The notes under the pieces were generated by a model. That model was not told where the DNA came from. It did no database searches and saw only the letters and a list, made by a program, of their open reading frames with translations. A stretch of 64,000 bases of DNA from Owenia fusiformis. Taxonomy: Eukaryota; Annelida; Polychaeta; Sabellida; Oweniidae. Positions 1 to 11,835 of this stretch are shown here, one piece after another. Made by a program: the position numbers and the translations under genes. The stretch's first letter is position 1; each line of letters opens with the position of its first letter. The DNA is taken from assembly GCA_903813345.2 (NCBI GenBank), contig CAIIXF020000001.1, forward strand, positions 3,782,001 through 3,846,000, given 5' to 3'.

Positions 1-490
1 ATCAAGGGCGATGTTTATGGGTCTAGGTCATCTCAAGGTCAAAGATCAATATCTAAATATTTGGCGTTTTAACGACTTTAGGGGCTGATGCGACCCTTAG
101 TGACCCATGATTGGGTCACCTAAGGACAAGGTCATTCCAAGGACAAACGTCAATATTTAGGTTTTTTGGCATTTGAAGACCCTGGGGCTGCAACCCTTGG
201 AAACGCATGATTTGGTGACCTGAAGTCAAGATCAAGGTCTATGGGTCAAGGTCATCTCAAGGTCAAAGGTCAGTATCTATGTATTTGGTGTTTCAAGGAC
301 CTTGAAGGATACTGTGACCCTTGTCATCTCAAGGTCAAGGGTAAATATCTAGATATTTGGCCTTTCAAGGCCTTTGGATAAGTTCACCTCAATACAAGAA
401 TCAGTCTAGGTCAAACACTCAATAAACAGGTATTTAGCATTTTATGGGGGCTGTTGCCATGTGGGGCTGTTGTGACCCTTGGTGACTTGG
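1..490. repeat. degenerate tandem repeat rich in AAGGTCA
   Basis: Imperfect direct repeats with a period near 115 bp. Each unit carries a 'GGTCAAGGTCATCTCAAGGTCA'-like core cut into pieces, then 'TATCTAGATATTTGGC', then 'GGGGCTG..GTGACCCTTGGTGACC'. Copies begin near 20, 130, 235 and 325. No open reading frame is supported. The unit shares the AGGTCA theme with the dispersed family at 2166, 58351 and 60634, but the rest of the unit differs. Confidence 0.7.
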
Positions 491-903
491 ATGGGTAGAT
501 TGCTAGAAACCCTTTGCATTCGTTTGACTTCGCTTCTCAAAAGAGAGCTTCGTCTTTACTCTTTCAGTTTCCAATAAATCTTTGAACTCAAACAGCGAAT
601 CAGAGATCGTTGTCAGATACAGAGAACTTTCTATATATGGTCATTTTCTCTGACATAATCGCATATTTATTGTGCACGCATTAAGCACTTGTTCTTCAAG
701 CTCGCTGATTGGTTGAGAATAGGTTAGTGTGGTAGGTGTGAAATGATTTAAGACCAGTGCTATCACATGCATCAATCGTGGGGGCTGCTAAACTGTAATA
801 TAGTCTATACTAGACAGAGGGTAGTTTTTAACTAGACTCTGCGTGCAGGGTAATTGCTTGTGTATATTAAAATGGAATTACTGCCTTCCTCATTAACGAG
901 GGG

Positions 904-3900
904 TCAGAAAAAACTCCTTTGATCAGCAACAGAAATATCTGTAACCATGCCATTACCTAATTTCTTTGCCAATGCAGTCCAATCCTGGCCCTCAGATCCA
1001 CCATTTAACATCTTAGCAGCTCCTTTCACCCATGATGGCAGTTCAGGTCCTTTCGCTTCAATGTTCCCATCAGCCTCCTTTATAACTGTGTCGGGAATAA
1101 TTGGTCCTTCAGTCACTGAAATACATATGAAAGAAATATGTATAGACATATGATGTTATTAATCAGTTTCAAGTAATCAGGCAGTAGAAGTGGAATCTAT
1201 AATCAAGACACATAATCATAACCAGTTCATAAATCACACATTTCAATATCATTGTGAAGATAAATATGAGCTGCATCAATATTTCACTCCTTTCTGCCTA
1301 GTTTGAGATTGCATTTCTAAAGACTCAAGGTTTAATTACTGATAACATGTGGTTTTGAAAGATAATGGGACGTTGTTGAAGTAAACAATTATCTTGTTTA
1401 ATAGACCATCCATTTCAAATCAATCCATCAAGTAGTTGGATTGGAAGACAAGACAAAGCAGACAAGAATTTGGGAAGAAAAATCCAAAATGGCCACTTTA
1501 AAATCCACGCAACATACCAGTTTGCCCGGAAATACATTGTTAAATTATTACTTCCCTGTGTTAATGACCTCCAATCATAAGGTTCTATCTTCTATACTCT
1601 GTGTATGGACAGGCAAAGGAATAATCATCATTTTATAGCAACCAAAGAATCCTTAAACTTACCAATCGGAGAAGGTTCTGGAAACAATTTTCTATATGGT
1701 GCCGTCTTGATTCGCTTGTAATCGCAACATACAATCTTGTTTGCCAAACATTCATCCAGGTCCAAGAAATGTATACAGGAGATATCAGAGCATGAAATGC
1801 GTTTATGTTTGGTGCACTTCTTGTCACAGGTGCATTCTATGCAGGCTTTGTAAGATATCCTCCTCATCCACATTTCTTTCAGCTCAAAGAGAACACTATC
1901 TAGGAAATTTCGCACCTGTAAAATTCACCCAGAGGTCAATTACTCTAAAAATCATAAAGGTATGGATCCATCAAAAGTCAATTATTTTATTTTATTTAAA
2001 ATTGCTCCTTAAATCTGAAAATAGACAATATTCGTAACTGGCTTGTTGAGTTCATCCACAGTGTCTACCTCTTTTCATGTCATTTGATCATTCAAGCAAC
2101 TGATTTCATAGGCATATATACAATACATGGAATGTCCAATATGAAGAAATGTGATAACCAAAGATAACAAGGCATTAACATGACAAGATGTCACCACCTA
2201 ATTGCTCACAATATTATTAGTTCAATCTTAAGTCAGATTTGAATTTCTGAGATGATGATTTTGAACAAAAAATTGGTCAATTTGAAGCAAGTTTTTAACC
2301 CTGAGAAGGTCATTGAAGGTGAAATCTCAAATCTCAAGTCAGATTGAACTTCTGAGAACTTGTAGATGAATTTGAAAAAATGGTCAATTTGAAGCAAGTT
2401 GAAAAAAGACCTTTTTGACCTTGAGAAGGTCATTGAATGTCAAATCTATAGTCAGATTTGAACTTTTGAGAACTTCTAGATGATATTGAAAAAAATAGTC
2501 AATTTGAAGCAAGTCGAAAAAAAGACCTTTTTGACCTTTTTTGACCTTGAAAAGGTCAATGAAGGTAGAATCTCAAATCTAAAGTCAGATTTTAACATCT
2601 GATAACTTATAGATGATTTTGAAAAAAAAATTGGTCAATTTGAAGCAAGTTGAAAGAAGATGTTTTTTACCTTTTATACCTTTTTTAAATATATCTTAAA
2701 ATAAATCTTAAATATAAAGTCAGATTTGAACTTCTGAAAACTTGTAGATGATTGTGAAAAAAACTGAAGTCAGTCTTAACAGTATTTGTTAAATTATTGG
2801 AAGTCTTAAGAATTTGTTACAGATGCCACCCGCCGACTGCCAACCACCAACCGCCGTCACAAAAAAATAGAGAGTATAACAATATGTCACCACTTTTTGG
2901 TGGTGATATAAAAGTGAAAAAAATCAGACCAACTTAAAAGAACTCACCCTAGCACAGACTGCAGGTTCTGGTGGAGGGAAATGTCCCCCATTATCTGAAA
3001 CCTCATCAGCGTCACGCAAATCAGCAACTCGCAAAATTGTTACCTGGTAAAAAATGAAAGGACACATGAGATTCTTGATTTTGAAGTACACATAGATTAA
3101 ATCAAAACATGATTTTACCTTATTTACTCAAAGAAAAGCTAGATACAGTTTCTACATCAGTTAATCTCTTACCTTCATTCTGGCAAACTTCATTGGTTGC
3201 ATTTCTAGTACAAAGTCATGTTCAGGATCTATGAAGAACCTTGCCAGTCTGTGGTAAATCTTGGGCTCATATCCTCCACTTTCCTGTGACCATCTTACAG
3301 CACGACATAACATTCGGTGGAATAGACCATCTAAAATATGAAAAACGATATTTGTCATGTTTGATTTTTCTCAAAATATTGATATTCATTGCAGAGAAAG
3401 TGCTGTCAGATTTACCTGACAAGAGGCAAACGCGGTCACTATAAAATATTAACTACAAAATACCAGTCATCCAATGTATTCAATCGGGTCTATCATGTTT
3501 TTTGAACTGTGAGCCAGAAAGGCAAGTACCATAACCTGAACTGACCTGACTGTGATTAACATTACAAACCTGGCAGGAATCCATTAAAATCTAAGTAGAA
3601 CTCTACATCTTGCTTTCCTAGTATATACAGTGGCTCGGATTTGTCAAGTTTCTTCAGTCGAGATGGTACATAGTATGTCTTACTATGTATCTGAGATTCA
3701 TCTTTATTAGCCTGAAATGAAAGAAAAATCAAATTCAATGATGTACTCTTTCAGAAAATTAACTGGTGAATTTTTCCTAACAAGATTATTCAAACCAGGA
3801 GTTTAGGACCATTGGATGATTAACACCAGAGCTATTACATCTGATATGTTTGATATGGTGTTCAGCATCATTGAAGATTCTGCGCATGGATTTCATTTTA

Positions 3901-6900
3901 ATCAAATGCATCAACTAGGAATAGCAACTCAATTAATCTGTAAATAAAAATTGTTCAATTATTATTATTGATTATTGTTCAGTTTATTGCAAAGTCCCTC
4001 ATAAGACGGCCATTTTGAATGTTCCAAGACAGATATCATAACAATGATACGATAATTGGAATCTACTGTAAAATTCTTTTATACAACTATAAAAAAGCTA
4101 ATTACTTCATAGAACACAGAGAAATAATGAAAATCCCCATTCTCCTGGTTGACTCCCATAGACGTTTTCATAAAACATTTCTACAATTTTCAAAGTGGCA
4201 ACCATTTTTAAGAAAACATTTTTTGTGTAAAGCCATTTACCAAAATAAATCTTTTGACAGAAAAAGTGCATAGTAGTGGAGTCATTTCCAAAATGGATAG
4301 ACAGATACAGGGCTCCACTATATCCCTAACAGACTCTGTATTTTATCCCTATTGAACACAGTACTCCCTTACTATCAACTATTCAAACTTTTAACTTACA
4401 TTTTTAGGAGGAAGACGCTCACATATCAGATCAAATTTCTCCATAAGTCCAAGTAGGGCAGCTTTCTGGTCTGCCACATCTGACCATATGTCATCCACTA
4501 GGACACTCTCTAGAACACCAAACTCCTCTAGCTTCTGACAAGCCTCCAAGTGCTCTACCCACTGCAATGTTAGGCATTCAATAGATTATTGTCACACGAA
4601 ACCAAGCAGGCATTGTCACATTTTATCAATTGAACCAGAATCATTGGAAAGATAGTATTACCATAGGGTAATTTGTAAAACTATACTATATTGTATAAGC
4701 TATTTGGGTATTTCTGGTCAGATTTGCCTGGTTTTAGACTAGCCAAGCATTGGTGTATGTTAGATATTTTATTTTGTAGTCACTAATGGTTTTCTCAAAG
4801 TACCAATTCTGTAGAGTCTATTCTCTCTTTTAGTTTTACCATGCAATTTGAATAAAATTCACTGCTAAGTAGATTTCTAAAGTGATCTAACCTGATGTTC
4901 CATTGGTTTGACAGTAATCACTTTCCTGAACATATTCACGAGCCATTGTGGTTTCAGAATAACTGTGTTACGTAACGTGTTGTCAAGAGCGCCGCAACTA
5001 TTACCATAGTATATTATCTGGCCTAGATCGTGATAGAATTCTAACAGTGTCTTCAGTTCTTGGTCCGTAGTAATACCTTCCTCCTGGGCCACTTCCCCAA
5101 TCTAAAGACAATATATAGAAGAACAATAGTTAATGGGTTATTGCAGATAGAAATAATTTTTAAATGAAGATGGTGGAGCAATGCATCATTTCACCACCAT
5201 TGCCATCTTTATACCGGCTTAAAACATATAAGTACACTGTATATAGGAAACTGAACTATTCAAAATAGAACAAGAATAATCAAAACATGTATGGGATCAA
5301 ATTTTAATACAGCTTTCACATGGTATATAATGGTATGTCTAATTCAATTCATCAATATTCATACCTGATCAAGAGAGACAAAATATGTTCCCTCCTCCAC
5401 CAGTTTTGCTACAGCCTGTTCAAAGCGCAGCCATTTGTTGGGGATCTGTTCGCCCATATATGGTTGCTTGCTAGCTATGTCCTCAAGATGGCATCGCAAT
5501 TCTAACACCTACAGTTATAATTTTATTGTTATCTGAGAGGAAAGTGGAAGATAAAAATGGACACAGTGAGTGTTCAGTTGGCTCACATAGTGATTCCTAT
5601 ATACTAAATGTAAATCCTTTTCTACAAGTAAGTCTTTTGAGTTTCATTATTTTTTGTCTTATTTTGGTGACCATTTTAAAAAAATAGTTCAAGTTGCAAA
5701 GGTAATTTTTAGTATTTTTAGTTTTGTTTAGGTTGTATCTGAAATGAGCTTACCTGTGAATCTTCAGTGTCTAGACTGTTCTCTACTGAGTAACATGTGC
5801 CGATTATATGACACTGGTGAGGTTTATTCTCAAACACTTCCTGTATACGACGGAATTTATGATCAATCTAAAAATAATGACAAAAAAAAAATGTAGAAGA
5901 AAATTTAAAACTGTTAATAACAATATTTTGTATTGCTGTACTCTGGCTTTTTTAATATTACAATTATGCTAATAATAGATTTCTTCAATTATCACTTTTA
6001 CGGTGAATATAATGAAGGACTGCTTCTTCCATATAATGCCTTCTATTTAGCATAGTTACCACTTTGTGTCATTAATTAATCAACATGATAGGCTAGAAAT
6101 ATATCTTTGAAAAATGTAAGATTCCGGAAAAGGGAACAATTTTGGAATGGTTCGGAACAGAGTGACTGCCTATGTTAGATAACTTTAAAATCTATGAGTC
6201 GCATTTAAAAACAAAAACCATTTGGCCATTTTATTTAAAAAGAATCTAGAACTTCTTTCAGTGCAAAAATTGAAACAAAAATGCTGTAATGTGACTATTT
6301 GGCCAAAAGCTGTGAAAAGGTAAGATTTCTTTGTTGAGGAACTGAACAGAAATGTTGTTTTATGTTCCACATTCCAACTAGAGAGCCTATTTGTGCAGGT
6401 CAAACCAAAATCAGGTATTCATTAGACCTCTAGTAAAAATGTTAGCTTTCAAGAAGACTCTAGATTAAATATCAAACATTCAAAATTTGAAGATCTAGGA
6501 CCTCTTGCCAATCACTACATGTAAATCAAAGGTATCTTGTAATTTATTTTAGATTAGATTTTTTTTAACACTCACTAATTTTTTCCTGATTTCTGGGTCA
6601 GGATCAAGACTGTTTCTGTGCGTGCCAACTATAAATATAGGTGGCGATAAGGTAGTATTATCAATGCTGTTTCGTGTATTCTGTGCGGCATGCGCATGTA
6701 TGGAACACACCCAATGCTCAATGTAGTCTAAGTTAGTCAGTTCAGAGACATCCCATTCAATCTGAAATGACAAGAATAAGGCTACATCATAAAAATGTTA
6801 ACATGGTTACAAAACAATATTCATTGAAGCAGGTTTTTTCTAGGTGTGATCACTTCCAAGCCACGATTGACCATTCATTAGTGATAGTACCTCAATGAAA

Positions 6901-9900
6901 TCATGTACGTTTTAAACCATTGTCAGTATCTACAAAATTTTAAAGAAAATAAATAAAGACCACAGTGCAGTCTTATAATAATGCATTACATACGATGATT
7001 ACAAATGTCATCAAAATAACAAAATTCAACGAGGTGAAACTACTTCCACAAAGCCTCAAAACTTTTCCATCCCTCTGTTTGTCAAAATTTTGTGAACAAA
7101 ACCTGGCTTACCGAAATGTAATCTCCACTTAAAGTTGATATTTTACACAGTACTTAGTTTCTTACCTCCTGACTATTTTCTGATTTGGCTCTTGGTTTAG
7201 CTAATTCATCTAGGTCATTGCAGAGATTAAACACTATAATATAAACCGCCCTAGATGATAGAAACACTTGATGGGTCGTATAGTACACAGCTTGGCCGGC
7301 AAAATCCCATATATTTAATTTAATATTATGACTAGGGTTACGTGAACTAGCACTGCTTGGAGCAGATGCAGAGTTTTTTCTTGGGTTATTCTCTCGTTCT
7401 TTCCACATCTGTTGCACCAGAGTAACTACTCCCTCTGGCATCTCCTTTAACAGTTCATTACTAGGAATGTCATCTGAATGCAATGGAACATTGTGGCTTA
7501 TGCTCTCCTTTTTCTCTAATTTTCTCTGTAATAAATAAACATGTTTTACATAAAAGCTGCAAGAATGGTTGAGAATCAATTAAAAGACTCATGTAGATTT
7601 TAAGGCTTTCTTAAAGTTACAAAACAGACAGATTTCTCCGTTATGAAGGTCTGGGATTAAGGATGTAAATTACCCCTATAACACTGTATAAAATGGATCA
7701 ACATTGATTCAGATGGACATATGGACGAAAAACTCAGTGATTTACAATAATGTTGACATTGAATAGCTTTTTCCTCTAGCTTCATTTAAGACAGGATTGA
7801 ATTTTGAGGGTAGTTGAACCCTCAGATCTTTTGTTGTATACTTGTTGTACCTTAGTTGTTGCACTGGTACGTCCACTGTGGCTACTCCTAGACTCCCTCC
7901 TCCCTGTATTGTGCTGTACTTCACCCTGGGCTTTCAAATGCTGTTTTTCCTTCTCTCTCTCCTTTTTCTTGTACAGCAGTTCCTGTACTATGTTTGTGGC
8001 TATAGCTCTGTGGTACTCCTCTTCCAGAGCTTCAGCAGTACCTACAATATATTGATCAAATACCAATAGGGCGTGGCTAATGGCTATAGCTCTGTGGTAC
8101 TCCTCCTCCAGAGCTTCAGCAGTACCAATAAATATATTGTTCAAATACCAATAGGACATGGCTAGAACTCTGTGGTACTCCTCGTCTTCTTATGCATTGC
8201 AGACTAAGCTTTACATATCAAACCATAATATATAGAGTATTTGACTGAGAAAAGTGGTGTTTGATAAATGAATTGAAACCTTTGTTAGAATTGAATTATA
8301 CAATTGATTTTTTGCTTACCATTCCCTTCTGTGAGGACATCTTGGGGACTTGTTTCTTTAGACTCGGTGTCACCAGGGGTATTAATAGCAATCTGCCATT
8401 TAGAACGATCACGCAGGTTGAAACTACAGGACGATGACAAGTCAATGCCGTCTGTTCTCTCCTCTAATACATTGTATCTGAAATTATACCAAAAGGTGTA
8501 TAAACTCTAATTGAAATGAACTAATACATAGGGGCTCAGAGAGGTAAAATGGTTATTAGATTTCCAATGATATGTGATGTAATTTTAATTCTCAAGTTCT
8601 TATGAAAATTCATTCTGTCTGTTTTATATATTTCAATTGTACGGTCATGTTATAACTAAACAAAACTATAACAAATAAGATATGGGCTCAACAATATTGA
8701 ACCCTTGTACAGAATATCAATATGGGTTAATAGATACAAGGCAATATAATGATGATTGTGAAGTATGTTGTTACCAATAAAAGACTTTACAGACAAGGTG
8801 TTAGTACAAAAATCCAAAAGAACACCTTAAAATTTACCCCGCATAATTTACATATCCCTGAGAATTTCAAGTTTCATGTAATCTCTCAAACTATCCCTGG
8901 AAAACTATAACAATATGTATTTTGGACCCTCATCACCCCTCTGTCAAATTGATCACAATATATTTCACAGGGTTTGTGATAAAGATGATTATGTTAATGT
9001 ACAGACCACCATATTATATCAAATGTCACAGCATTGATTTTTTCATACATTTTTGATATAACAACCAGATAGTTAGTCGTACAGTATTATGCGTAAGTAA
9101 TGTGACAGTGTTTACATTTCTTATGAACAAACCTTTTAGCATTGAAGTATGCTACTAGATGTGTATACACAAACAGATATAAATAATAGAGATATAACAT
9201 TGATTTATTAAAAGGTCTATAGATTTACCAAGTAATTAGAGTAGGTCAGCTTAACCTCTTGCTTACTAGAGCACATTGCTTCATAATATCTCCATTGATA
9301 TGTCAGAATTAGTATTTTTACAAATAATATGTATGTATCAGAAACAAGTCAAATTCTTTACTTCAGAGAATATTTTTAATTTATTGAGACTTTCGACTAA
9401 TATCCCTTAGTCTTTTTCAAAATATAACAGCATTTTGAAAAAGAGTAAGGGATATTAGTCGAAAGTCTCAATAAATTAAAAATATTCTCTGAAGTAAAGA
9501 ATTTGACTTGTTTCTGATATATTAACCAGAGAGATGAACTTACATAGAAATATGTATGTAATAAGTGAAACATAAAACGCCTCAAACTTACTTTTGCCCA
9601 GTTAAGGCTTTTTTCAAACTGGTTTTGCCGACACGGTCTTGTCCTACAATCATCAGCCTCGTTTTGAAATTTGGTTGCGTGCCACTCTCGCAAGCTGTAT
9701 GGTAGGCATGGAGGGCATCGGGTCCACGAGCAAGGATTTCAACAGGGGCTTCCTCTTCAAATGAAATAAATGATGATTAAAATGACATGCATTGTAAAAC
9801 AAAAAAAATGCAACCCAAAGAAATCGCTATATCTTGAAAAATACTGGTTCAGTTATGTTCATATTTTCAGGAAATAAAGAAGAGACTGTGTATGTATAGC

Positions 9901-10873
9901 TCCTGTAAATGTTTAGTTGTAAAACATGATGCCTTGGACACACAAATTTATATTTCAAATAAAATACATAAAATCATATCATAACAAAGCAATAACATGC
10001 AAAATGTCACCACCTGCCATTTGTTACAGATGGCGAATGCGGGAATCCGGGATATATAAAATCAAAATTACACTGGACTAAATCATAACTTTTGAATATA
10101 ATTTGATACTTAATAGTTATGAGCACAGCCATTGAATATCTCTTATTTTCTAGTCATGTGTAGAACATCATAAACCAATCAGAGAGTGAGAAATAAATAT
10201 GATGGTGATATAATAAAAGGGGTTAATCTTTCAATTCGACTTTTTGCAATTTTAAGAGTAAAATAATCAAGGTAAAAATGTCACCATCTGGTAAGTGAAT
10301 GTTCTATGGTCAACTGCTACATATGTAACAAAAATGTAGGGAGACCTTACTGGAGGCCAGCAAAATTAGAATATGAATTTGTGAGATCTTACCTGCCGGG
10401 ACGAATCTAGCAAAGCTAGTATTGCCGTAAACATCAAAGAGAAGCCAAAGGGGATTGTTTGTAGGAATGTGATTGAGGAATAATCCTTTATGTGCATTAT
10501 TGATGAAGTAATGCATCTGACCATTGGAGTCGACGTAAAATGTAATTCTGTTCCCCGCTTCAGCATAATGTTCGCTTAATGCGCGTGCCCAGTTACCCTT
10601 CTGATTGGTCAGTTCTGGACATGCATAGCGGGGAAGTTCCTTTGTTGAGAGTTTGGACGGATCATTGGTGGTTACACCTAATCTTATGGCACCACTCCAT
10701 TCTATAACATGGCCCACTTCAATACATATCTTTTTACCAATTTTAATTGGTTCGGAGCTGAATGCAATTCCATTGCAAAAGTCTCCAACTCGAGTTGCAG
10801 TGCTTGTATTTTCAGACAATACAATAGCTGAGCCATGACATTTATGGAAATGCATGGTAGTCATGGATACCAT
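904..10873 (-). CDS. NHR-Roc-COR GTPase with C-terminal death-domain-like segment
   Basis: Fifteen coding exons, read right to left: 10393-10873, 9592-9754, 8320-8477, 7851-8041, 7166-7525, 6576-6761, 5754-5867, 5365-5508, 4892-5101, 4400-4561, 3570-3711, 3173-3330, 2948-3043, 1663-1915, 904-1115. All junctions are GT/AG and all phases agree, giving 1009 aa. Residues about 7-157 form a Neuralized homology repeat (HFHKCHG start, VDSNGQMHYFINN). Roc domain: P-loop GQDRVGKTS at 198-206, DFAGQ at 405-409, VGTHRN at 496-501. COR domain about 540-830 (KPQWLVN, YYVPSRLK, GLFHRML). A Cys-rich stretch follows (CIECTCDKKC), then GQDWTALAKKLG, typical of the first half of a death domain. Roc-COR proteins are GTP-dependent dimeric scaffolds in the cytosol; partner and pathway are unknown here. 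The start ATG follows an in-frame stop in the same exon. The 3' end is uncertain: a good donor (AG|GTAATG) at 956 could splice on instead of stopping at 904. Confidence 0.88.
2166..2914 (+). repeat. dispersed GTCACCACC-family element, copy 1
   Basis: Starts AACAAGGCATTAACATGAC and TGTCACCACC (2189) and ends at GGTGGTGATA (2908), so the ends form a short inverted repeat. The body is four tandem units of about 115-130 bp with 'TTTGACCTTGAGAAGGTCAT' and 'CAAATCTAAAGTCAGATTTG' themes. It has no coding capacity. The same 5' and 3' ends occur at 58351-59957 and 60634-61131. Confidence 0.8.
7998..8185. repeat. 84-bp tandem duplication over an exon edge
   Basis: The block starting GGCTATAGCTCTGTGGTACTC recurs at 7998, 8082 and, partly, 8160 (spacings 84 and 78 bp). 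It contains the 5' end of the exon ending at 8041, which encodes GTAEALEEEYHRAIA, plus its acceptor. The copy at 8082-8160 repeats the coding bases, but its acceptor reads ATTGG instead of TGTAG, so it should not be spliced. Confidence 0.85.
9336..9519. repeat. 88-bp-arm near-perfect palindrome
   Basis: Arms 9336-9423 and 9432-9519 are reverse complements with one mismatch seen, separated by 8 bases (ATAACAGC). The hairpin lies in the intron between the P-loop exon and the next exon of the Roc-COR gene. No ORF or known terminal motif is present. Confidence 0.9.
9984..10300 (+). repeat. short GTCACCACC-family fragment
   Basis: Contains AACATGCAAAATGTCACCACC and 'TGCCATTTGTTACAGATGGC' at 9995-10035, with a weaker AAAATGTCACCATCTGG at 10275. 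The first block is the reverse complement of the segment at about 54775-54842. Confidence 0.6.
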
Positions 10874-10939
10874 GACTCATGAGAATTTCCCCATCGTAAA
10901 CCAATGAGGACCTCTATCTTTGAAGGGCCACATCACAAC
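10874..10939 (-). other. 5' UTR part of the first visible exon of the Roc-COR gene
   Basis: A pyrimidine tract and CAG acceptor (TTTTTCCAG on the minus strand) lie directly above 10939. The stretch to 10873 has an in-frame TGA just before the ATG, so it is untranslated. A further upstream 5' UTR exon must exist, probably in 10940-13950, but I cannot place it. Confidence 0.55.
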
Positions 10940-11639
10940 CTGGAAAAATATGAAATTAATATTAAACTGATCACAATGGTATAGTCTTGGGTATGATATA
11001 CTCTGGACAGACAGATAGTGGGCTTTGTTATACCACCACTTTGTTGAGATAATAAAGGCATACTTATACAATCTCTATTCAAATTTTTGGAGGTGTGATC
11101 CAAATCAGAAAATTGGAAAATGGACACATTTATTTGAAATTTACATTAGATGGTTATGTTAGCATGATCAATACGAGAGTATCTACAAGCTTAAATTGCA
11201 TAGCATGTGAGAAATATTGGAAACCTAGAAACAATGACAAGTGGAAATTCAATAGATGATGAATTTACTAAATATACTGTATTATACAAGATTTTACTTA
11301 ACCCAGGGTCCTCACCTTGAATTTTTATTGAACACATTTTCAATGAAATGACCAAATATTTCATGTTACTACATCACCAAATAACAAGCTATAATTTGAT
11401 CAAATCTAAAAGCTAAAGATTGAATCTTTTTTGTGAGTCAATCAAACCTACCCCCCCCCCTCCATACACCCATCACCCACCCTCAGCTTATACTAATTAA
11501 GAAAAACAATGATTTCTTGAACAAGATTATATATAGTGTAAAATTATAGAGTAAAAACCTCTCAAATCCACCACTGTGACCGCCCAAGTGTTTGGATCAG
11601 CAGGTCAACGCAGGTTAAAGTTCGCATTTTTGAATTTAA

Positions 11640-11835
11640 AGGATAGGTATCGATATGGTGAACTGAATTCAACAATGTTTTTCTCTTAAACCAATTATTG
11701 AAAACATTCTGTAAAAAACAAAGTCCGTTTTATGACCATTAAATTGACGATGTGTAAAATTTTCAGAATGTTTTGATGACTGGTTTAAGAGAAACGCGTG
11801 TTCAAAAAGTTACCATATCGATACCACTCCTTTGC
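11640..11835. repeat. foldback element
   Basis: Left GGTATCGATATGGT (from 11646) pairs with ACCATATCGATACC (to 11826). Inner blocks TCTCTTAAACCA/TGGTTTAAGAGA and AAAACATTCTG/CAGAATGTTTT also pair. The span is about 190 bp with no ORF, consistent with a MITE. Confidence 0.65.
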
